Source: Crenotrichaceae bacterium
GTDB lineage: Bacteria > Pseudomonadota > Gammaproteobacteria > Methylococcales > DRLZ01
DNA: 8,513 nt
Reading direction: 5' to 3'
NCBI GenBank assembly: GCA_011322755.1
Contig: DRLZ01000195.1
Coordinates: 1 to 8,513, forward strand
Position numbers and translations under genes: made by a program. The notes below the pieces were generated by a model. It worked only from the letters and a program-made list of their open reading frames with translations, had not been told where the DNA came from and did no database searches. Shown in pieces: positions 1 through 7,204 of the stretch. Numbering within the stretch: position 1 is the stretch's first letter; every line of letters starts with the position of its first letter.

Positions 1-21
1 ACGTCATTAAAAATTAATAAG

Positions 22-49
22 TTGATCATGTTATCTAATGTAATATATT
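22..49 (+). promoter_or_regulatory. Candidate sigma-70 promoter for gltA
   Basis: A -35-like TTGATC (22-27, four of six consensus bases) is separated by 16 bases from a -10-like TATATT (44-49, five of six). It lies about 100 bases upstream of the citrate synthase start, which would give a leader of roughly 90 bases. The whole leader is AT-rich, so chance matches are likely. This is inference from consensus only. Confidence 0.3.
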
Positions 50-147
50 GAGTTTTATCGGGAATTCATTGATTGTCAGAATTGGAGAATTCTTCATTAA
101 TAGGGTAAATTGTTAGAGATAAATTATTTGGAGAAGCTTTTTTAGGT

Positions 148-1542
148 ATGAGTACAAACGAAAAACAAGAAACCGCCTTTCAGCAAACGAACAAACCGAA
201 AGTTGATGAGAAAAGATTTCGCTTAACTGACCAGCATTCGGGGGTTGAGCATGAAATTGATTTCTTACACGGAACAGTTGGTCCTGGCGCACTGGATTTC
301 CGCAATTTTTATTCGCAATCAAAAATGTTTGTCTATGATCCAGGGTTTACTTCAACTGCATCGTGTCGCTCAGAAATAACTTTTATTGATGGTGATAACG
401 GTGTGTTGCTTCATCGGGGTTATTCAATCGAAGACCTGGCAATGCATGGTGATTATATCGATACGTGTTATCTATTACTGTATGGTGAATTACCTTCTCA
501 ACGAGCAAAAGATCAGTTTGCTTACGAGATTGGTCATCACACCATGTTGCATGATCAGTTAATGACCTTTTTTCAGGGTTTTTTACGTGGTGCTCACCCA
601 ATGGCCATTATGGTTGGAGTGGTTGGTGCCTTATCAGCGTTTTATCATGATACGACTGATATCAATGATCCTCAGCAATGCATGGCAGCCGCGCACCGCA
701 TGATTGCCAAAATGCCAACCATTGGCGCTTATGCCTATAAATACTCGCTAGGACAGCAATTCATGTTTCCTCAGAACAATCTGAGCTATGCAGAAAATCT
801 GCTGTATATGATGTTTGCGGTTCCTTCGGAAGACTATGTTCCTAACCCTGTGCTTGCAAAAGCAATGGATAGAATTCTGGTGTTACATGCTGATCATGAA
901 CAAAATGCATCGACATCAACTGTACGCCTGGCAGGTTCATCTGGTGCAAATCCATTCGCATGTATTGCAGCCGGAATTGCTTCATTGTGGGGACCAGCAC
1001 ACGGCGGAGCAAATGAAGCAGTATTGAGCATGCTGGAAGAAATTGGTGATGTTAGCAGAATACCTGAATTTATTGATCGTGCACGTGACAAGAATGACCC
1101 GTTCAGATTAATGGGATTTGGTCACCGTGTTTATAAACATTATGATCCTCGTGCCAAAGTGATGCGTGATAGCTGTTATGAAGTACTGGATGAACTGGGT
1201 ATTCATGATGATCCATTGCTGTCAATTGCACTGGAACTTGAACGTATCGCACTGGAAGATGAATACTTTATCGAAAAGAAACTTTACCCCAATGTCGATT
1301 TCTACTCGGGTATCATCCTCAAGGCAATGGGTTTTCCTACCAATATGTTTACTGTTCTGTTTGCAATTGGTCGAACAGTCGGCTGGGTCGCACACTGGAA
1401 AGAGATGATTAGTGAGCCGACAATCAAGATCGGGCGCCCTAGACAGCTCTATATTGGCCACGAACCACGTGAATTTCAACTGGTTGATGACAGAGAGCAA
1501 TCCGAGCATAAAAAAACTGACTGGAAGTGGTTCTGGTCGTAG
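148..1542 (+). CDS. gltA: Citrate synthase, type II
   Basis: Condenses oxaloacetate and acetyl-CoA to citrate in the cytoplasm, the entry step of the TCA cycle. The 464-residue product carries the full citrate synthase core. A substrate-binding segment LHADHEQNASTSTVR starts at residue 246. The catalytic triad is visible as H285 in WGPAHGGANEAV, H326 in GFGHRVYKHYDPRAK and D384 in NVDFYSGIIL, equivalent to E. coli H264, H305 and D362. The protein is longer than the roughly 427-residue E. coli enzyme because of about 20 extra N-terminal residues and a charged tail ending in the aromatic-rich DWKWFWS. ATG 148 is the only plausible start: the frame is closed by TAA at 106-108 and has no other usual start codon in between. 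Its ribosome site is poor, since GGAG (130-133) is 14 bases away and AGG (144-146) is too close. It is probably transcribed apart from the feo genes, which have their own control region. Confidence 0.97.
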   Translation: MSTNEKQETAFQQTNKPKVDEKRFRLTDQHSGVEHEIDFLHGTVGPGALDFRNFYSQSKMFVYDPGFTSTASCRSEITFIDGDNGVLLHRGYSIEDLAMHGDYIDTCYLLLYGELPSQRAKDQFAYEIGHHTMLHDQLMTFFQGFLRGAHPMAIMVGVVGALSAFYHDTTDINDPQQCMAAAHRMIAKMPTIGAYAYKYSLGQQFMFPQNNLSYAENLLYMMFAVPSEDYVPNPVLAKAMDRILVLHADHEQNASTSTVRLAGSSGANPFACIAAGIASLWGPAHGGANEAVLSMLEEIGDVSRIPEFIDRARDKNDPFRLMGFGHRVYKHYDPRAKVMRDSCYEVLDELGIHDDPLLSIALELERIALEDEYFIEKKLYPNVDFYSGIILKAMGFPTNMFTVLFAIGRTVGWVAHWKEMISEPTIKIGRPRQLYIGHEPREFQLVDDREQSEHKKTDWKWFWS

Positions 1543-1711
1543 GCTGTCAGCATCCAGCGTTGATTTTTTACTCACGCCTGATTTCATCTCGCAACAGGTG
1601 GTATCAGGTGTTGTTCAATCCACACCCGTTCAGCTACTAATTGCTTGCTAACATTCACAATAATCTCTTGGGCTCTGTAACGGCGGTATCAAACTGATGT
1701 TACCCCACCTC

Positions 1712-1740
1712 AATAATGATAATGATTCGCATTATTATTT
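1712..1740 (+). promoter_or_regulatory. Fur-box-like iron operator upstream of feoA
   Basis: The stretch is an AT-rich imperfect palindrome. Left arm TAATGATAATG (1714-1724) and right arm CATTATTATTT (1730-1740) pair at 9 of 11 positions around a 5-base spacer. Bases 1718-1736 match the classical 19-base Fur consensus GATAATGATAATCATTATC at 15 of 19 positions, and a second overlapping register (AATAAT GATAAT) is present on the left. Its place about 90 bases before feoA, overlapping a candidate promoter, fits repression by Fe(II)-Fur. Fur binding is inferred. Confidence 0.75.
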
Positions 1741-1755
1741 GATATGCACTATACT
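1726..1755 (+). promoter_or_regulatory. Candidate feo operon promoter
   Basis: A -10-like TATACT (1750-1755, five of six consensus bases) sits 18 bases after a weak -35-like TTCGCA (1726-1731, four of six). The -35 region lies inside the Fur-like palindrome, so a bound repressor would block RNA polymerase. Transcription would begin near 1762 and leave a leader of about 70 bases before feoA. Confidence 0.45.
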
Positions 1756-1830
1756 CTGTATCTAACAAGTATCAAAAAGTGCCGGGCATTTATACATTTG
1801 TAATACGAACAACAAGCAGGTAAAAAATTT

Positions 1831-2064
1831 ATGATTTATCGATTGAAAGACATTGATATTGGTCAAAAAGGTCGCATCATCGGCTTTACAGAAGGCGATA
1901 AAGCTTATCGTAAACGTCTGTTGGCAATGGGGTTAACACCTGGTGTTGAATTTACAATGATTCGTAGCGCACCACTGGGTGATCCTGTTGAAATCGAAAT
2001 TCGTGATTATTCACTCAGCTTGAGAAAAGCAGAAGCTGAATCACTGATGATTGAACGACTTTAA
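1831..2064 (+). CDS. feoA: FeoA, ferrous iron transport accessory protein
   Basis: Small cytosolic partner of the FeoB iron transporter, with a FeoA/SH3-like beta-barrel fold; its exact role is thought to be modulation of FeoB. The 77-residue length is typical. Family features are visible in order: a start resembling L.DI..GQKGRI, the segment KRLLAMGLTPGVEF at about residues 28-41, which contains the conserved R.L.MG..PG pattern, then APLGDPVEIEIRDYSLSLRKAEA near the end, matching the usual pattern PLGDP..i...g..lslR..EA. A weak AGG (1818-1820) lies 10 bases before the ATG. It is the first gene of the feo operon, behind the Fur-like operator, and is followed by feoB after only 12 bases. Confidence 0.95.
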   Translation: MIYRLKDIDIGQKGRIIGFTEGDKAYRKRLLAMGLTPGVEFTMIRSAPLGDPVEIEIRDYSLSLRKAEAESLMIERL

Positions 2065-2076
2065 CCCGGATATATC

Positions 2077-4422
2077 ATGGCATTGACAGTTGGTCTTGTT
2101 GGTAATCCCAATTGTGGGAAAACAACGCTTTTTAATGCATTGACCGGTTCTCACCAGTATGTGGGAAACTGGCCAGGAGTTACTGTTGAACGTAAAACCG
2201 GTACAATTCAGATAAGCCGGCATGAAAGTATAGATCTTGTTGATTTACCAGGCATTTATTCCCTGGATACTTTGTCAGGTAGTGTTTCTGAGGATGAGCG
2301 CATTGCCCGGGATTATGTCGCATCGGGTGCCGCCGACGTAATGCTTAATATCATTGACGCATCCAATCTGGAACGTAACTTGTATTTAACCACCCAGCTT
2401 ATTGAAGCTGGTGTACCGATGCTGGTAGTGTTGAATATGATGGATGCGGTCAAAGAGAAAGGACTGCGTATTGATGTAGACAAAATCAGGCAATTGCTGG
2501 GTTGTCCTGTGGTGCCGGTTGTTGCATCACATCAGCAAGGAATTGATGAGGTTATTTCTGCTCTCTCAAGTTTTATTCCCCATCAACAAAGCGTAAATAA
2601 ACCAGCCATCATTTATCATCAAGCGGTAGAGGATGCATTACAGACACTCACTGATACAGTCGCCACTCATGCACAGCAAAACCACTGTAGCCAGCGCTGG
2701 CTTGCTCTGCGCTTGCTTGAGGATGACAGCTGGGCTCACAGTATCGTTTCTGATGATGTGAATACACTGGTTACTCGCCTAATACAGAAAACTGAAGAGC
2801 AGGCAGATGAGGATATGGATATTCTGATTGCCGACGGTCGTTACAGTTTTGCCCGTTCTGTGGTCGCGCAATCCATGCACAGAGAAGGTCAGCTTAAACA
2901 ATCATTAACTAAAAAAATTGACCGAATTGTATTAAATCGTCTATTGGGTATTCCGATTTTTCTGTTTGTGATGTATCTGCTGTTTCTGTTCACAATTAAT
3001 ATTGGCAGTGCGTTTATTGACTTTTTTAATGACTTTGTTGGTGTGCTGCTGGTTGATACGCCTCGGTACTGGATGCAACAGGCTGGTGTCCCTGGCTGGA
3101 TCAACTTGCTGATTGCCGACGGGATTGGTGCTGGTGTTCAAGTTGTCGCTACATTTGTCCCGATTATTGGCTGCTTGTTCCTGTTCCTGTCATTTCTGGA
3201 AGATTCAGGCTATATGGCGCGTGCTGCATTTATCATGGATCGTTTTATGCGGGTTATCGGCCTGCCTGGCAAGGCTTTTGTACCGCTACTGGTCGGGTTT
3301 GGATGTAATGTACCCGCCATTATGTCGACTCGCACCATGGAAAACCAGCGTGACAGGATACTGACAATCATGATGAATCCCTTTATGTCCTGTGGTGCAC
3401 GCTTACCTGTTTACGCCTTGTTTGCGGCTGTTTTTTTCCCTGTTGGCGGACAAAACATTGTCTTCGCATTGTATTTGATCGGTATTTTTGTTGCTGTAAT
3501 GACTGGATTAGTCATGAAGAACACCTTGTTCAAAGGCGATGTGTCACCATTTTTGATGGAACTTCCACCCTACCGGCTACCGACATTACGCGGTATTTTG
3601 CTGCGCACCTGGGACAGGTTAAAAGGTTTCGTAATTCGTGCAGGAAGAGTCATTATTCCAGTTGTACTGGTTTTAAACGTACTTAATACCATTGCTGCCG
3701 ATGGAAGTGTTGATCACCAGAGCGATGGCAAATCAATTCTGGCAAGCATTGGCAAACAATTAGTACCTGTTTTTGAACCCATGGGTTTATCTGACAATAA
3801 CTGGCCTGCTGCTGTCGGTATATTCACCGGAATTTTAGCAAAAGAAGTGGTGGTTGGAACACTGGATACTCTGTATAGCCAGATTGACAATCAACACAAT
3901 TCTGTCGCAGATTCTGCTGAAACAAGCATACAGGCTCCCGATGTGGTGCAAGGAATCGCTGCTGCATTTGCAACCATACCAGAAAACTTGTCTGACATAG
4001 CAGACGCATTACTCGATCCTCTTGGAATAAAAATTGATGAAGTCAGCGACTTATCGGCGACTGCCGAACAACAAGGTGTCGAGCTAAAAACCTATGCTGC
4101 CATGCAAAGCCGATTCGATGGAACAATCGGTGCATTTGCCTATTTGTTATTCATTCTGCTGTATATGCCTTGTGTTGCAGCGATTGCAGCCGTATATCGA
4201 GAAGCAGGACAAAAATGGGCAATGTTTGTCGGATTCTGGACAACAGGGCTGGCTTACCTGACAGCAACCGGTTTTTATCAAGTGGCAACATGGGATCGAC
4301 ATCCACAACACTCGATGACATGGCTGGGTGTCCTGTCACTTGCGCTGGGTCTCGTTATTGTTATTCTTTGGCTGCTAGGGCGTTATTTTGATCGATACAA
4401 TCAAAAGCTGCGGACAACATAA
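2077..4422 (+). CDS. feoB: FeoB, Fe(II) transporter with GTPase-like G domain
   Basis: Inner-membrane ferrous iron uptake protein, 781 residues, typical for the family. The N-terminal G domain shows G1 GNPNCGKTT (9-17), switch residue T36 in GVTVE, G3 DLPG (56-59), G4 NMMD (120-123) and a G5-like VAS near 149-151. A helical spacer domain (about 170-280) leads to the membrane part. There, two gate repeats carry the family's conserved motifs: GFGCNVPAIMSTRT (408-421 region), NPFMSCGARLPVY (434-446), AKEVVVGTLDTLY (588-600) and LLYMPCVAAIAAVYRE (694-709), each with conserved Cys or Glu residues. The charged, hydrophilic stretch at 600-680 also occurs in other gammaproteobacterial FeoB proteins. 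ATG 2077 lies 12 bases after the feoA stop, with only a short GGA as ribosome site, suggesting translational coupling. The frame is intact. Confidence 0.98.
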   Translation: MALTVGLVGNPNCGKTTLFNALTGSHQYVGNWPGVTVERKTGTIQISRHESIDLVDLPGIYSLDTLSGSVSEDERIARDYVASGAADVMLNIIDASNLERNLYLTTQLIEAGVPMLVVLNMMDAVKEKGLRIDVDKIRQLLGCPVVPVVASHQQGIDEVISALSSFIPHQQSVNKPAIIYHQAVEDALQTLTDTVATHAQQNHCSQRWLALRLLEDDSWAHSIVSDDVNTLVTRLIQKTEEQADEDMDILIADGRYSFARSVVAQSMHREGQLKQSLTKKIDRIVLNRLLGIPIFLFVMYLLFLFTINIGSAFIDFFNDFVGVLLVDTPRYWMQQAGVPGWINLLIADGIGAGVQVVATFVPIIGCLFLFLSFLEDSGYMARAAFIMDRFMRVIGLPGKAFVPLLVGFGCNVPAIMSTRTMENQRDRILTIMMNPFMSCGARLPVYALFAAVFFPVGGQNIVFALYLIGIFVAVMTGLVMKNTLFKGDVSPFLMELPPYRLPTLRGILLRTWDRLKGFVIRAGRVIIPVVLVLNVLNTIAADGSVDHQSDGKSILASIGKQLVPVFEPMGLSDNNWPAAVGIFTGILAKEVVVGTLDTLYSQIDNQHNSVADSAETSIQAPDVVQGIAAAFATIPENLSDIADALLDPLGIKIDEVSDLSATAEQQGVELKTYAAMQSRFDGTIGAFAYLLFILLYMPCVAAIAAVYREAGQKWAMFVGFWTTGLAYLTATGFYQVATWDRHPQHSMTWLGVLSLALGLVIVILWLLGRYFDRYNQKLRTT

Positions 4423-4465
4423 TCCAACCACAAGCACACTGAAATCAACAGACACTCTATTCCAC

Positions 4466-4471
4466 AGGAGG
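4466..4471 (+). promoter_or_regulatory. Strong ribosome binding site of feoC
   Basis: A perfect AGGAGG lies 8 bases before ATG 4480. It is the strongest Shine-Dalgarno sequence in the window and fixes the feoC start. It suggests feoC is translated independently of feoB, whose stop is 57 bases upstream. Confidence 0.8.
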
Positions 4472-4479
4472 ACACATCA

Positions 4480-4707
4480 ATGATCTTGTCTGAACTCAAG
4501 GAATACATTCAAACCAACCGCCGGGTTCCCCTCAAGGATTTAAGCTATCGTTTTGATGTCGAACCAGATGCCTTACGAAAGATGCTTCAACGCTGGGTTG
4601 ACAAGGGTCGGCTACGTGTCCTGGATAGCGGAACACCTTGTGCTAGCGGATGCAGTAAATGTCCGCCTCAAGAGGTCGAAATCTACGAGTGGGTAGATCA
4701 TAAATAG
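4480..4707 (+). CDS. feoC: FeoC-like winged-helix protein
   Basis: Third gene of the feo operon, 75 residues. FeoC proteins are small winged-helix cytosolic proteins; in enterics they bind a [4Fe-4S] cluster and have been reported to protect FeoB from proteolysis, and a regulatory role has also been proposed. The start (ILSELKEYIQTNRRVPLKDLSYRF) matches the family's first helix and turn. The segment DALRKMLQRWVDKGRLRVLD at about 30-49 resembles the recognition helix and wing. A cysteine cluster C54, C58, C61 (CASGCSKCPP) follows. The enteric proteins have four cysteines; only three occur here, so any cluster would need another ligand. The 57-base gap after feoB has no obvious terminator, so cotranscription is likely. 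Confidence 0.9.
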   Translation: MILSELKEYIQTNRRVPLKDLSYRFDVEPDALRKMLQRWVDKGRLRVLDSGTPCASGCSKCPPQEVEIYEWVDHK

Positions 4708-4742
4708 ACCACAGTTTCTTGGGATAACTGAGTAGCAGAACG

Positions 4743-4952
4743 CTAATCGGTTACTCTAAAACCAATCTTTATCGTCACCTGCCAGTGTTGTACAGCACCG
4801 TTGTCAATATATCCTCGCGTATCAACCACCTCAAACCAATGCATATTTTTAACTGTTTTGGCTGCTTTGCTGATTGCATTTTGAATCGCGTGATCGGTTC
4901 CTGTTGTTGAGCTTCCAGTAAGTTCGATGTGTTTGTAAACGTGATCATTCAT
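4743..4952 (-). CDS. Dodecin family flavin-binding protein
   Basis: Dodecins are small proteins that assemble into hollow dodecamers and bind flavins, acting as a storage or buffering system in the cytosol. The 69-residue product matches the usual 65-72 length and the family pattern from end to end: DHVYKHIELTGSS at the start, then AIQNAISKAAKTVKNMHWFEVV, then RGYIDNGAVQHWQVTIKIGFRV. The flavin-stacking tryptophan (W39), R46 and the glutamine near the ligand (Q58) are present. On the minus strand, GGAG (complement of 4961-4964) lies 8 to 9 bases before the ATG. The gene converges on feoC with 35 bases between stops and diverges from the MutS-like gene, with 155 bases between starts. Confidence 0.93.
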   Translation of the reverse strand: MNDHVYKHIELTGSSTTGTDHAIQNAISKAAKTVKNMHWFEVVDTRGYIDNGAVQHWQVTIKIGFRVTD

Positions 4953-5027
4953 ATTTTATACTCCAGTCGTGAAAGTGATAGATAACGACTCCCATTCTAG
5001 TTGCAGATTGATTTTGATTCTTGTGCC

Positions 5028-5056
5028 TTTAGATTCGATATGTTACTTATTATATT
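5028..5056 (+). promoter_or_regulatory. Candidate promoter for the MutS-like gene
   Basis: A -35-like TTTAGA (5028-5033, four of six bases) is followed after 17 bases by a -10-like TATATT (5051-5056, five of six), about 50 bases before ATG 5108. The same AT-rich patch contains TATAAT read on the minus strand (5049-5054), which could serve the divergent dodecin gene, although no good -35 partner for it was found. Both calls rest on consensus similarity only. Confidence 0.28.
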
Positions 5057-5107
5057 AAATACCTGAAGAACTGGGTATGATTCAAGAAAACCAACAGGCA
5101 TAAAACA

Positions 5108-6712
5108 ATGCAGCCAATTTTTAGAACAGACGCCAAACAACCACCGTCCATTGATCTTTTTAAACCTTTACCGACGGGTGAAGGTGTTATTGACGAAGCT
5201 ACATTCAGAATAATCGAAGTGGATGCGTTATTCGATGTGGTGAATCAATGTCAGACCACTGCCGGGAAAGTTTCACTATACCGCTCCCTGACGAACCCGG
5301 GCAAACAACGCGAAAAAATTCAAGCTGTTCAGGAATCCTTACAAGAACTCGACAACAACCCCCAGCTTGAACAATCTTTAAAACAATTGGTTGCCGAGAC
5401 AGCTGTTTCAGAACCTTTTCTGTATCAATTACTGTATGGAACATTTCTGGGTATGTTTGGTGCGTCAGACAAATCAGAAGAAATAGAAGGCTACGGATAT
5501 GAGCAATATCGCAAAGGTACCCAATGTGTGGTCAATCTGACAGAAGGTTTACAGGCCATTCAAAAACCACACAGCGATTATCTTTCAGGATTAATCAAAC
5601 AAATAGAGCATTTTTCTCAATCACGTCTTTATTCACTCATCAAGGGACCCGCCTACATCACTGAAAGTGGAGTAAAAACACAACAAGAGAAAAAACCCTG
5701 GATACCGGCATTACGATTTCGCCCAACCCTGTTTAAACCGATTTTTATTGGCATAATGATTGGGTTATTTTTTCTGCTGAACCTTTTTCCAATACTCGAA
5801 TGGATGAGAATCCCGGGGATTGTCAGAAATATGGCGATGATTGTCGGTGCACCACTGCTTTTGGCCTATATTCCTGTCGTCGGTACATTCGATCGAGATA
5901 GCTGTATTTACAAGCTCAGAGATGAGTTCAGACAATCAGAAGACGTACAACAAATGTTCGAAGTGCTGGGACAGCTGGATCAGTTATTATCGTTTAAAAG
6001 CTATGCTGATCAATTCGGCAGTGAAATGGTATTCCCCAGGCTTATCGACTCCAATCAACACGCGATTCAAGTGGAACAGGCTAAAAACCCAATTCTTGCC
6101 TATAACAACCCGGGCTATGTTGGTAATCACATTAATCTTACCGACAATCGCCTGTTATTTATCACCGGACCTAACAGCGGAGGCAAAACTGCCTTTTGTA
6201 AAACAATCGCACAGATTCAACTACTGGCTCAACTGGGTTGCAAAGTTCCTGCCCAACATGCTGAATTGGTAGTCGCTGATTTTATTTTCTACCAAGCGCC
6301 TGAATTTAGTTCACTGAGCGATGGTGAAGGACGTTTTGGTGCCGAGTTGAAACGCACCAGGGAAATCTTCATGATGTCAACTGAGCGCAGCCTGGTGATT
6401 CTGGATGAACTTTCGGAAGGCACAACCTACGAAGAACGAATGGAAACATCAATCAATGTACTTGATGGCTTTTTTCGCAAGAAAGTGACAACGCTGCTGA
6501 TTACACATAATCACCAGCTGGTCGATCATTTTATTAATCGACAGATAGGCCAGGCATGGCAGGTAGAATTTGCTGATGATGGTGTGGACCATTCAGGGCC
6601 GACTTATCATTTGATACCTGGCATTTCCAGAATCAGCCACGCTGACAAAATTGCTAAAAAAATCGGTTTCTCAAAACAAGATATTGACGATCATCTTGGT
6701 ATAAGCATTTAA
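5108..6712 (+). CDS. Membrane-associated MutS-family ATPase
   Basis: A 534-residue protein with a C-terminal MutS-type ABC ATPase domain: Walker A GPNSGGKT (354-361), a signature-like SLSDGEGRFGAEL (402-413), Walker B LVILDE (429-434), H-loop THNH (466-469), and a closing SHADKIAKKIGF (510-521) like the MutS IHVAKLAG segment. The N-terminal part (about 36-200) is helical and carries TTAGKVSLYRSLTNP (50-64), recalling the T..G...L...L..P motif of the MutS core/lever domain. Between the two lie two strong hydrophobic segments, about 209-230 and 240-260, predicted to form a membrane hairpin. The mismatch-recognition and connector domains of MutS1 and the Smr domain of MutS2 are absent, so classical mismatch repair is unlikely. 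AGG (5096-5098) is 9 bases before the ATG. The gene is monocistronic as far as visible. The ATPase assignment is firm; the cellular role is unknown. Confidence 0.88.
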   Translation: MQPIFRTDAKQPPSIDLFKPLPTGEGVIDEATFRIIEVDALFDVVNQCQTTAGKVSLYRSLTNPGKQREKIQAVQESLQELDNNPQLEQSLKQLVAETAVSEPFLYQLLYGTFLGMFGASDKSEEIEGYGYEQYRKGTQCVVNLTEGLQAIQKPHSDYLSGLIKQIEHFSQSRLYSLIKGPAYITESGVKTQQEKKPWIPALRFRPTLFKPIFIGIMIGLFFLLNLFPILEWMRIPGIVRNMAMIVGAPLLLAYIPVVGTFDRDSCIYKLRDEFRQSEDVQQMFEVLGQLDQLLSFKSYADQFGSEMVFPRLIDSNQHAIQVEQAKNPILAYNNPGYVGNHINLTDNRLLFITGPNSGGKTAFCKTIAQIQLLAQLGCKVPAQHAELVVADFIFYQAPEFSSLSDGEGRFGAELKRTREIFMMSTERSLVILDELSEGTTYEERMETSINVLDGFFRKKVTTLLITHNHQLVDHFINRQIGQAWQVEFADDGVDHSGPTYHLIPGISRISHADKIAKKIGFSKQDIDDHLGISI

Positions 6713-6728
6713 CGCAAATTCATGCGTT
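6711..6728 (+). repeat. Short hairpin overlapping the MutS-like stop codon
   Basis: AACGCA (6711-6716) and TGCGTT (6723-6728) form a perfect 6-base inverted repeat around a 6-base loop, and the first bases overlap the TAA stop. No run of T follows, so it is not a standard intrinsic terminator. It could stabilise the transcript end or be chance. Confidence 0.3.
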
Positions 6729-6874
6729 CAGCCCAATTGAAGATAGCTGTTTAAGTCTTGTATTCGCTACCTGTGATATAGAATCGAGACTCCTAGATGT
6801 CTGAATATAAGAAAATAGTTCCTCACCAAGAATCAGGCGGGAGCGGCGATTAAGCAAAACAATGTGGCGTCTGC

Positions 6875-6911
6875 ACATTCAGCGCCCAAAGGCAAGCCGC
6901 TGAGCGAATGT
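6875..6911. repeat. Imperfect inverted repeat
   Basis: ACATTCAGCG (6875-6884) is complementary to CGCTGAGCGAATGT (6898-6911) if four extra bases in the right arm are bulged out; the loop is 13 bases. This patch is more GC-rich than the surrounding DNA. The bulged shape recalls an integron attC site, but the conserved R'/R'' core triplets are not convincing, so only the repeat is reported. Confidence 0.35.
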
Positions 6912-7021
6912 CAACACCATCAAAAGACGAAAACCCAGGCAAAGTTTTCAAGAATAGAAATGCATGAACAATCAGTGGATTATCGTGGGTTTTTATTAGA
7001 GGCTCCCAACTGTCTACTGTA

Positions 7022-7204
7022 ATGAAATATTCACTTGGAATACATTTTAAATGTGCTCTTATAACATCATGTGGTTTTGGCATGCTAGCTTTGTTACTAT
7101 CACTATCACCAGAAACAATTATTATCTCTGCAGTACTGGGGCTATATGCAGGAGAAATTCTCGGGATGTTAGTCAACGCGGTACAAGGGAAAAACAAGTC
7201 TTGA
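7022..7204 (+). CDS. Possible small two-helix membrane protein
   Basis: A 60-residue frame not recognised as any family. It starts MKYSLGIHFK, then has two hydrophobic stretches, about residues 10-29 (including FGMLALLLSL) and 33-53 (IIISAVLGLYAGEILGMLV), joined by a short SPET turn, and ends in the basic, polar tail QGKNKS. That is the layout of a small inner-membrane hairpin protein. Against it: no Shine-Dalgarno sequence precedes the ATG, and the frame stays open upstream to a TGA at 6965-6967, so it may be the tail of a decayed longer gene. A 140-codon frame on the other strand (6850-7272) covers it, and at most one of the two is likely real. The hydrophobic pattern and charged end favour this one. 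Confidence 0.35.
   Translation: MKYSLGIHFKCALITSCGFGMLALLLSLSPETIIISAVLGLYAGEILGMLVNAVQGKNKS

Noticed and set aside
61..100. Two GAATTC-containing near repeats ahead of gltA
   Set aside because: The shared segment is only GAATTC plus a nearby CATT in AT-rich DNA, which is not enough to call an operator.
1222..1587. 121-codon open frame on the minus strand inside gltA
   Set aside because: It lies almost wholly antisense to the well-conserved citrate synthase, has no recognisable domain, and is explained as a shadow of the coding frame.
1574..1611. Intrinsic terminator after gltA
   Set aside because: ACGCCTGAT and ATCAGGTGT pair at 8 of 9 positions, but the loop is 20 bases and no T run follows.
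3700..4120. Possible foreign insertion in feoB (hydrophilic stretch, residues about 540-680)
   Set aside because: FeoB proteins of other gammaproteobacteria, including E. coli, have a comparable hydrophilic segment between the same membrane motifs, and the frame is intact.
4712..4756. Bidirectional terminator between feoC and the dodecin gene
   Set aside because: CAGTT/AACTG (4712-4730) and GAGTA/TACTC (4730-4756) are only 5-base stems without adjacent T or A tracts in the right places.
5077..5103. Eight-codon upstream frame (MIQENQQA) before the MutS-like gene
   Set aside because: No strong ribosome site and no attenuator-like structure; short frames like this are expected by chance.
5841..6272. 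143-codon plus-strand frame inside the MutS-like gene
   Set aside because: It is in another frame of a gene whose ATPase motifs are intact; its product has no family features.
6797..6853. 18-codon frame starting ATG TCT GAA upstream of the antisense region
   Set aside because: Too short, no ribosome site, and not recognised; it may be a remnant but cannot be supported as a gene.
6875..6911. Integron attC site
   Set aside because: The bulged inverted repeat is suggestive in shape, but no convincing flanking RYYYAAC and GTTRRRY boxes, no integrase and no cassette series are present.
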